Positions 8,872 to 16,995 of a DNA stretch of 32,613 nucleotides are shown here, one piece after another; the stretch's first letter is position 1; each line of letters starts with the position of its first letter. The stretch lies in assembly GCA_011051615.1 (NCBI GenBank), contig DRKU01000112.1, forward strand, positions 1 through 32,613, written 5' to 3'. This DNA comes from Gammaproteobacteria bacterium (GTDB lineage Bacteria; Pseudomonadota; Gammaproteobacteria; CAMYNG01). The position numbers and the translations under genes were made by a program. A model generated the notes under the pieces. The model worked only from the letters and a program-made list of their open reading frames with translations. It ran no database searches and was not told the origin of the DNA.

Positions 8872-9417
8872 TCAGAAGAAGGGTTTTTCCGGTGCAGCGT
8901 CGAAGCGCTTCGTGGCGGTGATGATTTCCTCGCGTGCTGCCTCGGCACCTTCCCAGCCGTCGATACGTACCCACTTGCCGTCCTCGAGATCCTTGTAGTG
9001 TTCGAAGAAGTGGGCGATCTGGGCGAGCAGTGATTCGGGAATCTGGTCTACCGAATCCATGCCGCCATAGAGCTTGCACAGTTTTTCGTTGGGGACCGCC
9101 AGTACCTTGGCATCCGGGCCGGCCTCGTCGGTCATCTTGAGCACACCCACGGGGCGGCAGCGGATCACCGATCCGCTGATCAGCGGTACCGGCGTGACCA
9201 CCAGCATGTCCACCGGGTCGCCGTCCTCGGACAGGGTCTTGGGTACGTATCCGTAGTTGCACGGGTAGTGCATGGCGGTATTCATGAAGCGATCGACGAA
9301 CATGGCGCCGGTGGCCTTGTCCACTTCGTACTTGACTGGATCGCTGTGCGAAGGGATCTCGATGATCGCGTTGATGGCATCCGGCAGTTCACCGGGGCCT
9401 ACTCTGTCCAGGTTCAT
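8872..9417 (-). CDS. ppa: Soluble inorganic pyrophosphatase (family I)
   Basis: This enzyme hydrolyses PPi to two phosphates in the cytoplasm, pulling biosynthetic reactions forward. The 181-residue length is standard for bacterial family I enzymes. Active-site landmarks include [16 protein letters not shown] near residues 19-34, NYGYVPKT, the signature [10 protein letters not shown] with its metal-binding aspartates, and the [12 protein letters not shown] segment. All key residues appear intact. The neighbour upstream on the same strand is a membrane protein resembling a degenerate proton-pumping pyrophosphatase. Adenylate kinase is divergent beyond that, so this is a PPi/nucleotide neighbourhood. 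Confidence 0.96.
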   Translation of the reverse strand: MNLDRVGPGELPDAINAIIEIPSHSDPVKYEVDKATGAMFVDRFMNTAMHYPCNYGYVPKTLSEDGDPVDMLVVTPVPLISGSVIRCRPVGVLKMTDEAGPDAKVLAVPNEKLCKLYGGMDSVDQIPESLLAQIAHFFEHYKDLEDGKWVRIDGWEGAEAAREEIITATKRFDAAPEKPFF

Positions 9418-9549
9418 GGTCGTCCTGCCTCCAGCATGCGGGCTCGTAAAAAGCCGCCTATTCTAGCACAGGCAATTCCCGCCGGCGGGGCTGGCGTGTG
9501 GAGTAACCCCTGGTGTTCTGTGGGTCATACCTCGTGGTGGGGCGGTGCC

Positions 9550-11166
9550 TCAGGAGGCCTGTGTCACCGCCTGCAGGGGGTCGAGCAGAAACAGCAGAAC
9601 CAGCGCGATGCGCACAAGATCGAACAACTGCGATTCCCGGGCATGTTCCGGACGGTAGTGCAGGCTGTCGCTGATCACGCGGGGCAGCAGCACCAGCAGC
9701 ACGGTCACCACCGCCGCGAGTCCCCAGGCCGGGTAGCCGGCCAGCAGTGCGAGGGGGGGTAGCAGCGTCACCAGTGCCAATGGCAGCAGGCGGTCATAGC
9801 TGAAGCGCCGCCCCAGCTGGACCAGCATCGGCCATTCACGGCTGTGGCGGTTGACCGGTGTGGCCGGGTGAATGCCCGACCAGCGCAGTAACAGCCGGTC
9901 ATCTCGGGAGCGGAGCCAGTTGCTGGCGAAGATGCCTGCCGCCAGCAGCAGGATACCGGCCGGGAGCAGGGCCTCATAGAATGCGCCATGCCCGCCGGGC
10001 AGGGCCAGGTATCGGGCCCGGCTGAGGAGGGTGACGAGGATCAGGCCCGCGACGGCCGCCACCAGTTGGGCAAAGCGCAGGGCGACGATTTTCTGCGACA
10101 TGCCGGTCATCGCTTCGCCACCGGCATCGGCGCCGAGGTAGTACATGATGGGCGCGATGCAGAGGATGCCGAGCAGGAAATACACCATGCTGTGTTCACC
10201 AAAAATATCACGACCGTAGACGATGAACAGGACAAGCAGGGCGAGGGTAAGCAAGGTCAGGCGCCCGGCATAGCGCGTGGTATTGCCGGCGACCAGCAGT
10301 AGCAGCCACACCAGCACGACACCGGCGATGATGGGGCCGAGGAGTTCCTGCCAGGGGTGGGACATGTCGGTGGGCAGGTAGAGTGGCTGTGTGGCCAGAA
10401 ACAGGCTGACACCAGCAAGCAGGGTGAAGACCACGTGTTCATCGGCGCGCGCCTGCGCCAGTCCCGCCAGCAGGCGTTGCACCAGCAGGGCGGCGATGGC
10501 AAAGGCGATGATCAGCCAGCCCGCAGCCCAGACATGGGTGAGCTTACCCCATGTGGCGGCGAGCAGTATCAGTGCCAGACTGAGTAATTCGAACCACACC
10601 AGCGGGTGTACCGCGCTGCCCTGGCAATGCGCGGGGAAGCGGCTGCACAGGCGGCGCGCGACCCAGCGGGTGGCGGGGCGGATGCGCATCAACCAGGCCG
10701 CCAGCGAGGCGCCCAGTCCCAGTCCCCACAGCGGCCGCGCATCGAGGGCCTGGCCGCTGGGTGTCATCAGGCCGAGCAGGGTGAGATAGCCGCCCACGGT
10801 GAGCACGGCGAGGGCGGCAGCAACGATACCGGCCGCCATGCGTGCCGGTGGACTCTCGGTCTCGGCATCCTCGTCGGCGGACTGGTAACTGCGTTGAGGG
10901 AAACGCCAGGCGAGGAAGCCATTGGCGAAGGCACCAATGGCAAAGCCCAGCGCGGTGAGGATATCGGTGAACAGCAACAGCAGGATGAAAATTGCGATAC
11001 AAACCCGGCCCAGGGCGCCCAGGCGGGCGGTGAGAAAACACTGGTTCACGGATGCGGCGACGGAGAGCTGTGGCGCGGTTTCGTGGCGGTGGCGTGCACC
11101 GAGATAGAGCCCGGTGACGAGCAGGATCAGGGACAGCAACAGGGGTAGGCTTAACAAAAGTGACAT
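9550..11166 (-). CDS. Polytopic membrane protein, probable degenerate membrane pyrophosphatase (H+-PPase) homologue
   Basis: A 538-residue, very hydrophobic inner-membrane protein with roughly 13-15 predicted membrane segments. Several stretches align, in order, with my memory of bacterial proton-translocating pyrophosphatases: LTALGFAIGAFANGFLAW (71-88) with the family's second-helix region; GQALDARPLWGLGLGASLAA (138-157) with the region ending GFGASLISIFARL; LGADAGGEAMTGM (344-356) where active pumps have DNAGGIAEM; and residues 452-503 with the helix pair after AALKEM. The catalytic loops (DVGADLVGKVE, DNVGDNVGD, GGAWDNAKK) are missing, and the protein is over 100 residues shorter than usual, so PPi hydrolysis is not expected. 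The start ATG at 11166 has AGGACAGAGA just upstream. If the homology is wrong, this is simply an unknown membrane protein. Confidence 0.6.
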   Translation of the reverse strand: MSLLLSLPLLLSLILLVTGLYLGARHRHETAPQLSVAASVNQCFLTARLGALGRVCIAIFILLLLFTDILTALGFAIGAFANGFLAWRFPQRSYQSADEDAETESPPARMAAGIVAAALAVLTVGGYLTLLGLMTPSGQALDARPLWGLGLGASLAAWLMRIRPATRWVARRLCSRFPAHCQGSAVHPLVWFELLSLALILLAATWGKLTHVWAAGWLIIAFAIAALLVQRLLAGLAQARADEHVVFTLLAGVSLFLATQPLYLPTDMSHPWQELLGPIIAGVVLVWLLLLVAGNTTRYAGRLTLLTLALLVLFIVYGRDIFGEHSMVYFLLGILCIAPIMYYLGADAGGEAMTGMSQKIVALRFAQLVAAVAGLILVTLLSRARYLALPGGHGAFYEALLPAGILLLAAGIFASNWLRSRDDRLLLRWSGIHPATPVNRHSREWPMLVQLGRRFSYDRLLPLALVTLLPPLALLAGYPAWGLAAVVTVLLVLLPRVISDSLHYRPEHARESQLFDLVRIALVLLFLLDPLQAVTQAS

Positions 11167-11544
11167 TCTCTGTCCTGATCCATGTGGTATGTCAGCGTCC
11201 GGGTCTCGCCAGTCCGCGTGATTGTCGCATGCTGCTGCTTGCGTCCTGTGTACCGAGTCACAGTTTGTCTGCCCGGTGACATCGCCATGATTCACCGGAG
11301 CCCCTATGATAGCGCTTTCGAGGTTTCCGGTAACCGCTTTTCTGTGAAAACCGCGTTGACTTGCCACGGGTCAGGGATTAGTTTTATCAGACACATTTTA
11401 CAACCGGTGGTACATCGATGTGCCGGCGGTGAAAGCGCACTGAGGAACACCGACAGGGTCGAAAACAAGTAAAGCAAACCTGAAATCATCGGGTCGTCGT
11501 GGATATTTCCTGCGCTGACCCTACCAAACGGAGCGAAAATTAAA
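11167..11544. promoter_or_regulatory. Divergent control region between the PPase-like gene and adk
   Basis: A 378-base intergenic stretch with no supported gene. It must hold promoters for adk (plus) and the membrane protein (minus). A TTGACT at 11356-11361 resembles a -35 box, but the -10 17 bases later (TAGTTT) is poor. A palindrome, TTTTCTGTGAAAA, lies at 11338-11350 just before it and could be a protein-binding site. The adk ribosome-binding site CGGAGCG is at about 11529-11535. Confidence 0.35.
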
Positions 11545-12915
11545 ATGAGAATCGTACTTTTGGGAGCCCCGGGCTCGGGGAAAGGCACTCAGGCAAAAAA
11601 ACTGGTAGAGCAGTATGGTATCGCCCACATTTCTACGGGTGATCTGTTACGCGAGGCGGTCGCCAATCAGACGGAACTCGGTATGCGTGCCAAGGCCGCA
11701 ATGGACGCGGGCCAGCTGGTCTCGGACGACATCGTTCTTGGCATGATCCGGGAGCGTCTGGGACGTGCTGACACGGAGAAAGGCTTCATCCTCGACGGCT
11801 TTCCGCGCAACATCCCCCAGGCCGAGGCGCTTGATGCCATGCTCGACGGGATGAACAAGTCCCTGCAGTCGGCCATCCTTATCGACGTGGACTTCGATGT
11901 TCTCATGCAGCGCCTTACCGGCCGCCGTACCTGTGCATCCTGCGGGCAGATGTACAACATCTATTCCTCACCACCACGTATCGAAGGCCAATGTGACAAG
12001 TGTGGTGGCGCCCTGCTACACCGTGCCGACGACAACGAGGCCACCATTGGCAACCGTCTGCGGGTCTACGAAGCACAGACCGCCCCGCTGGTCGAATACT
12101 ACCGTCGCCAGGGCAAGCTGCGCACCGTTCCGGGTGTTGGTGACATCGACGAGATCTATGCTGCTGTGCGCCAGGTGGTAGAGAGTCTGCCGAGTGGCAC
12201 AGCCCCCGCGGCACCGAGCGCCGCTGCTGCTCCGGCGGTGAAGGCCGCGCCGGCAAAAACTGCAGCCAGGCCGAAGAAGAAGGTTGCGAGCAGGAAGAAG
12301 GCGGCTGCAGGCAAGAAAAAGGCCAGCAAAAAGAAGACGACGAAGAAGAAGGTCACGAAGAAAAAAGTTGCCAAGAAGAAGGTCGCGAAGAAAAAGGCCA
12401 AAAAGAAGGTGACGAAGAAGAAGGCCGCGAAGAAAAAGGCCAAAAAGAAGGTGACGAAGAAGAAGGTCGCGAAGAAAAAGGCCAAAAAGAAGGTGACGAA
12501 GAAGAAGGCCGCGAAGAAAAAGGCCAAAAAGAAGGTGACGAAGAAGAAGGTCGCGAAGAAAAAGGCTAAAAAGAAGGTGACGAAGAAGAAGGTCGCGAAG
12601 AAGAAGGCCAAAAAGAAGGTGACGAAGAAGAAGGTCGCGAAGAAAAAGGCCAAAAAGAAGGTGACGAAGAAGAAGGCCGCGAAGAAGAAGGCCAAAAAGA
12701 AGGTGGCCAGGAAGAAGGCCGCGAAGAAAAAGGCCAAAAAGAAGGTGACGAAGAAGAAGGTCGCAAAGAAGAAGGCCAAAAAGAAGGTGACCAGGAAGAA
12801 GGTCGCAAAGAAGAAGGCCAAAAAGAAGGCGACCAGGAAGAAGGCCGCAAAGAAGAAGGCCAAAAAGAAGGCCGCGAGGAAGAAAGCGCGTCGCAAGGGC
12901 GCCCGGCGGCGCTAG
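11545..12915 (+). CDS. adk: Adenylate kinase with a ~240-residue lysine-rich histone-H1/AlgP-like C-terminal tail
   Basis: Residues 1-215 are a complete long-type adenylate kinase (AMP + ATP to 2 ADP). It has the P-loop GAPGSGKGT (7-15), STGDLLREAV, DGFPRN (84-89) and a LID domain with four cysteines (130, 133, 150, 153) in CxxC pairs that should bind zinc. The reading frame does not stop at the usual end (~214). It continues through an Ala/Pro linker (~216-243) into about 210 residues made almost entirely of Lys, Ala, Val, Thr and Arg, with repeating unit AKKKVTKKKVAKKK, ending GARRR. Such tails are known in bacterial H1-like proteins and AlgP and bind nucleic acid or polyanions; on an adenylate kinase this is unusual. 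The ATG at 11545 has GGAG 11 bases upstream. A terminator hairpin follows the stop. Confidence 0.95.
   Translation: MRIVLLGAPGSGKGTQAKKLVEQYGIAHISTGDLLREAVANQTELGMRAKAAMDAGQLVSDDIVLGMIRERLGRADTEKGFILDGFPRNIPQAEALDAMLDGMNKSLQSAILIDVDFDVLMQRLTGRRTCASCGQMYNIYSSPPRIEGQCDKCGGALLHRADDNEATIGNRLRVYEAQTAPLVEYYRRQGKLRTVPGVGDIDEIYAAVRQVVESLPSGTAPAAPSAAAAPAVKAAPAKTAARPKKKVASRKKAAAGKKKASKKKTTKKKVTKKKVAKKKVAKKKAKKKVTKKKAAKKKAKKKVTKKKVAKKKAKKKVTKKKAAKKKAKKKVTKKKVAKKKAKKKVTKKKVAKKKAKKKVTKKKVAKKKAKKKVTKKKAAKKKAKKKVARKKAAKKKAKKKVTKKKVAKKKAKKKVTRKKVAKKKAKKKATRKKAAKKKAKKKAARKKARRKGARRR
12397..12912 (+). repeat. 42-bp tandem repeat array inside adk
   Basis: Eleven complete 42-bp (14-codon) units run head to tail from 12397 to 12858, each starting GCCAAAAAGAAG, followed by a partial, more arginine-rich unit to 12912. 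Length is a multiple of three, so copy-number change keeps the frame. Units 1-7 are nearly identical at the DNA level. Units 8-11 carry ACC-AGG or GCC-AGG substitutions giving Arg for Lys, so the array looks older toward its 3' end. The strand is strongly purine-rich. Confidence 0.95.
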
Positions 12916-13315
12916 CGGCATTGCGCAGGCCACTACGGCCCTGCCAGGAGCCCCACCACGGGCCCCGCCTGGTTTCAGGCGGGGCCCGTCGTGTTTCACC
13001 CGCGCCCAACGAGGCGCCAGGTACGTCATGGCTGTAGCCCGACAGCCCGGCTCCTGGCGTGGCTCACATCCCCACATCCCCGCATCCCCGGTGGGGGCGC
13101 CCCGGATTTTGCGCCACAAATGGGGTACTTTTCCGAGTCTTTTTCATGGGCATTGACGACCTGATGGGCATTTTGGGCACACAGGGCCCCATTGGGGAGG
13201 TGGAAACTGAAGATCCTGGCCACGGTGCCGATATTTATCCTGGGAGGGGCGATGCATCCCGTCGGGATGGCGTCGAACTGTTTCAGTAATTCAATATCTG
13301 GGAATAAGCCTGACC
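12916..13315. other. Intergenic region after adk, upstream of the HD-GYP gene
   Basis: This 400-base gap contains the adk terminator (12959-12988), then a C-rich run (about 13070-13100) without an evident gene. Near the right end there is a possible short upstream reading frame (13252-13341) that starts after GGGAGGGG. A perfect small palindrome, CATCCCG-T-CGGGATG, lies at 13255-13269. I see no RNA gene and no strong promoter match. Confidence 0.5.
12959..12988 (+). terminator. Rho-independent-type terminator after adk
   Basis: A perfect 13-bp GC-rich stem (12959-12971 with 12976-12988) around a GTTT tetraloop, 43 bases after the adk stop. The downstream T-tract is weak (TCGTGTTTC), but stem strength and position make transcription termination likely. 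Confidence 0.75.
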
Positions 13316-14443
13316 GTGGAACCCCGTTTCGTATCCGATGACCGGCAAGCCGAGGCCGAGCTGGAGTACCGTATTCGGCAGGCCCGCATCCTGATGGTGG
13401 ATGACGAACCGGTCAATCTGAAATTGCTGGAAAAGATGCTCTCCACCGACGGCTACGCCAATATCCACACCCTGACGGATTCCCGCGAGGTGCAGGCAAC
13501 TTACGAGCGTGAGCACTTCGACCTCATCCTGCTCGACATCAATATGCCGCATCTCAATGGTTTCGAAGTCATGGAGGGGCTCAAGCGGGTTGAGAGCGAC
13601 GGCTACCTGCCGGTGCTGGTGCTGACGGCACAATCCGATCGCGAAACTCGCCTGCGGGCCCTCGAGGCCGGTGCGCGTGATTTTCTCTGCAAACCACTGG
13701 ATCGCGCCGAAGTTCTCAACCGTATTCGCAACATCCTCGAGGTGCGCCTGCTGCACAATGACGCACGGGACCAGAACCGCATCCTCGAGGAAAAGGTGCA
13801 GGCACGTACTCGTGAACTCTATGATACCCAGCTGGAAGTCATTCGCCGCCTTGGACGAGCCGCCGAGTATCGTGACAACGAGACCGGCCTGCACATCATT
13901 CGTATGAGCAAGTTTTCACAGATGATGGGTGAGAAAACCGGCATGAGTGAACGGGACACCGAGATGTTGCTCAATGCCAGCCCCATGCACGACATCGGCA
14001 AGATTGGCATTCCCGACAGTATTCTGCTCAAGCCGGGCAAGCTGGATGCCGAGGAATGGAAGACCATGCAAACGCATACGTCCATTGGCGCGGAGATCCT
14101 CTCCGGACACTCCTCACCCTTGCTGATCATGGCACGTGAGATCGCCTTGACCCACCATGAGAAATGGGATGGCAGCGGTTATCCCGAAGGGCGCAGCGGA
14201 ACCGATATTCCCCTCGTCGGCCGTATCGTCGCGGTCGCTGATGTCTTCGATGCCCTGACCAGCGAGCGACCCTACAAAAAGGCCTGGCCGGTGGAAGAGG
14301 CGGTCAGCTATATCGATGAACAGGCCGGCAAGCACTTCGACCCCGACCTGGTGGCCGTTTTTCACGAAGTCCTCAACGACATCCTCGCCATCAAGGAGCA
14401 GTATGCCGAACCGGGCATTACGCTGGCACGCAAGACCAGCTAA
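13316..14443 (+). CDS. Response regulator with HD-GYP c-di-GMP phosphodiesterase output (RpfG-like)
   Basis: A 375-residue cytoplasmic protein. The receiver domain (~25-145) has the acidic pair in MVDDEP and the phospho-acceptor Asp in LILLDINMP. A coiled linker (~150-180) follows, then an HD-GYP domain (~180-360). Metal-binding and signature motifs are visible: ETGLHIIRMS, MHDIGKIGIPD, HHEKWDGSGYP and ADVFDALTSERPYK. This domain class degrades c-di-GMP to GMP or pGpG under control of receiver phosphorylation. No partner histidine kinase is adjacent, so it is an orphan regulator. The start is taken as the GTG at 13316, with GGGAAT about 10 bases upstream; no nearby in-frame ATG gives a full receiver domain. 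It is convergent with the phospholipase D-like gene. Confidence 0.93.
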   Translation: MEPRFVSDDRQAEAELEYRIRQARILMVDDEPVNLKLLEKMLSTDGYANIHTLTDSREVQATYEREHFDLILLDINMPHLNGFEVMEGLKRVESDGYLPVLVLTAQSDRETRLRALEAGARDFLCKPLDRAEVLNRIRNILEVRLLHNDARDQNRILEEKVQARTRELYDTQLEVIRRLGRAAEYRDNETGLHIIRMSKFSQMMGEKTGMSERDTEMLLNASPMHDIGKIGIPDSILLKPGKLDAEEWKTMQTHTSIGAEILSGHSSPLLIMAREIALTHHEKWDGSGYPEGRSGTDIPLVGRIVAVADVFDALTSERPYKKAWPVEEAVSYIDEQAGKHFDPDLVAVFHEVLNDILAIKEQYAEPGITLARKTS

Positions 14444-14499
14444 TCTGGCAGGCGGCTGCCGCCGGCTTCTTCACGAAACGGTCCCTCGTATTACGGATT

Positions 14500-15693
14500 T
14501 TACCTGCGTTTGCGGTTACGGCCGATGCGCTCGAGCAGGTTGATCAGCAGCCGTGCCAGCCACTCCTTGAGACGACGGTGCCAGGGACGTCGTTGCCAGG
14601 CCGACAGGCTGATTTCCTCGCAGCGGGCAAAGTTTTCCTCGAACCAGTCGCGCATCCTGCCGAGACAGGTTCCGTCACTGAAGGCCAGGTTGGCATCCAG
14701 GTTCCAGCGCTGGTCCCAGCGATCGAAATTGCTCGATCCCGCCGTCGCCCAGTCGTCGATCAGCGCCATCTTGGCGTGAGTGAAACCGGGCTGAAACTCG
14801 AAGATACGTACACCATGGTGCAACAGACGCTGATAGCGTCCGCGCGCGGCGTAGCTCACCCAGGGGTGGTCGTTGTCGTCTCCAGGCAGCAGTAATCTGA
14901 CTTCCACGCCACGCCGGGCGGCGTGCTTGAGCGCGCGTTGCAGTTTACGCGTGGGTACGAAATAGGGCGTGGTGAGCCAGATGCGCTGCCGGGCACGGCG
15001 GACGTGGCGAATGAGGGCCCGGGCGATCTCATTGTACCCCGGACGCGCAGACAACAGCTGAGCGACGCTGCCACCGGTAAGTACATCATCCGCCGGGAGG
15101 GGTACTGCCAGCGTGCCACCGGTGGTCCGCCAGCTCTCGGCAAAAAGCTGGTAACAGTCTGTCACCACCGGGCCACTGATGCACAGGGCAGTATCACGCC
15201 ACCAGTCCTCACCACTGACCCGCCGTGAAAAGTCATCGGTGAGGCCTGCACCGGTGACAAAGGCCAGCTCCCCATCCACCAGCAGCAGCTTGCGATGATC
15301 GCGGCGCAGGTTGGCCAGCCAGCGCCAGTGGCGGAAGGGATTGTAGAAGCGCAGCTGGACACCGGCCGTGCGCAGGTGTCGGCGCGTGGTCTCGCCGAGG
15401 CCGCGCCCACCATAGTCATCGATGAGAACGTGCACGGCGATGCCACGCTCGGCAGCCGTGCACAGGGCGCGTGTGAAGCGCGCGGTGATTTCGCCATCGC
15501 TGATGAGGTAGATCTCGAACAGGATGTAGCATTGTGCCGCGTCGATGCTCGCCAGCGCGGCATCGAACCAGTCATCCGCATCGGCGGAGAATTGCAGTCG
15601 GTTCCCCTCACGCAGCGGAAAACGAAAGCCGCGTTTACGACGCAGGGAAAAATAGCGTTTACGGCGCCTGGTTGCTGACTTTTTCGATGACAA
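14500..15693 (-). CDS. Phospholipase D-superfamily protein, cardiolipin synthase (ClsB-like)
   Basis: About 397 residues with two HKD motifs: HRKLLLVD in the first half and HAKMALID in the second, each followed by Gly/Ser-Asn (VTGAG, AGSSNFD). The start of the conserved part, PLREGNRLQF, followed by an ILFEIYLISDGEI segment, matches the ClsB-type cardiolipin synthases, which condense phospholipids at the inner membrane. Soluble or peripheral localisation is likely, with very basic N- and C-termini. The start is uncertain: no ATG or GTG lies close to the domain, so I propose TTG at 15693, overlapping the end of rnd by 35 bases. In-frame ATGs at 15822 and 15846 would give longer products that overlap rnd more deeply. 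Co-transcription with rnd is likely. Confidence 0.85.
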   Translation of the reverse strand: MSSKKSATRRRKRYFSLRRKRGFRFPLREGNRLQFSADADDWFDAALASIDAAQCYILFEIYLISDGEITARFTRALCTAAERGIAVHVLIDDYGGRGLGETTRRHLRTAGVQLRFYNPFRHWRWLANLRRDHRKLLLVDGELAFVTGAGLTDDFSRRVSGEDWWRDTALCISGPVVTDCYQLFAESWRTTGGTLAVPLPADDVLTGGSVAQLLSARPGYNEIARALIRHVRRARQRIWLTTPYFVPTRKLQRALKHAARRGVEVRLLLPGDDNDHPWVSYAARGRYQRLLHHGVRIFEFQPGFTHAKMALIDDWATAGSSNFDRWDQRWNLDANLAFSDGTCLGRMRDWFEENFARCEEISLSAWQRRPWHRRLKEWLARLLINLLERIGRNRKRR

Positions 15694-16846
15694 GGTGCGT
15701 GTCCGCGTTCTGTATGCGCAGGCGACCGGCAAGGAAATCGCGCAACTCGTCACCGGCCAGTCGACGGCGCCAGCCACTGGTGAGGCTGCACTTCGGGTCA
15801 CCGATGATGAGTGCTTCCACATCCTTGCGCGTACCAATGGCGGCACTGTTGAGCCCGTTTTCCTGAGCGCGGTACTTGATCAGTGCCATCATGATATCGG
15901 CCTGTACCTCCTGTAGCGGCGAGAGAATGACGGTCTTGCGCGCATCGGGCCACTGCGCCTGGGCCTGCGCCAGGGCATCGGCGACCAGTTCCACCACCTG
16001 CTGGCCGTGGCGCTTGATAAAGGCCGGTTTGAGGCCGCGCGACTGTTCCAGCCGTGCGGGCGAACGCGGTGCCATCTGCGCAATGGTGATAAGTTCGGCG
16101 TCACCGAGGATCCATTTGCGCGGGATGTCCTGCGCCATGGCGCGTTCCTCACGCCAGCGTGCCAGGTTGCGCAGGATCGCCAGCTGGCGCGGCTTGAGGC
16201 GTCGATGACCGCTGACCTTCTGCCAGCAGGTATCGGGATCGATCTCGAATACCGCCGGGTCCATGAGCCTCGCCGCCTCGTCATCGACCCAGTCGCGGCG
16301 ACCCTGCTCATCGAGACGTTGCACGATGTCGGGAAACATCTTTGCCAGGTAGATGACATCATCGGCGGCGTAGTGCAGCTGGTCCTCGCTGAGGGGGCGT
16401 TGTGACCAGTCAGTGCGGGTATGCGCCTTGTCCAGGTGCACGCCAAGAAGTTTTTCCACCAGGCGCGAGTAGCCGATCTGGTCGCCAAAGCCAAGAAAAC
16501 CGGCCGCCACCTGGGTATCGAAGACCGGTGCAGGCACCGACTGGCGCAGGTGATAGAAGATCTCGAGGTCCTGCCGTGCGGCATGCATCACCTTGAGGAT
16601 GTTCTGATCGAAGAGTAGATCGTAGAGGGCATCGGGATGCTCGATGGCGAGAGGGTCGATGCAGGCACAAAGTTCCGGTGTCGCCACCTGGATCAGGCAC
16701 AGGCGGGGATAATAGGTCTTTTCGCGGATGAACTCGGTGTCCAACGCCAGCCAACTGGCCGAGGCCAGGCGCGCACACAGGGTTTCCAGTTCATCGCTGG
16801 TGGTGACAAGCATGCTTGCCGGAGATTCGGATCGATTGTCAGGCAT
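15659..16846 (-). CDS. rnd: Ribonuclease D
   Basis: RNase D is a 3'-to-5' exoribonuclease that trims tRNA precursors and other small RNAs. The 395-residue protein has the DEDD-family exonuclease domain at ~20-200: D-x-E in LALDTEFIRE, the second aspartate in MHAARQDLEIFY, and the YAADDVIYL motif carrying Tyr and the last Asp. HRDC-type helical domains follow, the first at ~205-285. I chose ATG 16846 because GCGAGGACCC lies directly upstream. An ATG at 16813 would also retain the domain. The gene is divergent from the small membrane-protein gene and overlaps the phospholipase D-like gene downstream. Confidence 0.95.
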   Translation of the reverse strand: MPDNRSESPASMLVTTSDELETLCARLASASWLALDTEFIREKTYYPRLCLIQVATPELCACIDPLAIEHPDALYDLLFDQNILKVMHAARQDLEIFYHLRQSVPAPVFDTQVAAGFLGFGDQIGYSRLVEKLLGVHLDKAHTRTDWSQRPLSEDQLHYAADDVIYLAKMFPDIVQRLDEQGRRDWVDDEAARLMDPAVFEIDPDTCWQKVSGHRRLKPRQLAILRNLARWREERAMAQDIPRKWILGDAELITIAQMAPRSPARLEQSRGLKPAFIKRHGQQVVELVADALAQAQAQWPDARKTVILSPLQEVQADIMMALIKYRAQENGLNSAAIGTRKDVEALIIGDPKCSLTSGWRRRLAGDELRDFLAGRLRIQNADTHLVIEKVSNQAP

Positions 16847-16995
16847 GGGTCCTCGCCAGGTAGTGGTCAAACAGTCATCTCGCTGCAGTCGTGAAACACG
16901 ACGCGGTGGCACGGGCAAAAAACAGTACAGCCCGCATCGACCAGCTTGTATTATACAGGCCGGTTGGCATTACAGGTGAAACAAGGGTAAGGGTT
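16847..16995. promoter_or_regulatory. Divergent region between rnd and the membrane protein-mpl-ubiX genes
   Basis: About 149 bases between divergent genes. A TATTAT element at 16949-16954 preceded by TTG resembles a -10 for the plus strand. If used, transcription would begin near 16960, which supports translation from the TTG at 16996 rather than the upstream start at 16891. No good -35 was seen. Confidence 0.35.

Noticed and set aside
12397-12912. Direct repeats considered as a CRISPR array
   Set aside because: Units are contiguous, in frame and without unique spacers, so this is a coding tandem repeat.
12190-12915. adk tail considered as a frameshift or missed stop
   Set aside because: The repeat is perfectly in phase for more than 200 codons and ends in a stop followed by a terminator, so an error would have to be improbable.
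12016-13119. Long minus-strand frames (also 12156-12896) of Leu/Phe-rich repeats opposite adk
   Set aside because: They are the reverse complement of the lysine repeat array; composition follows from AAG/AAA codons and there is no start signal or domain.
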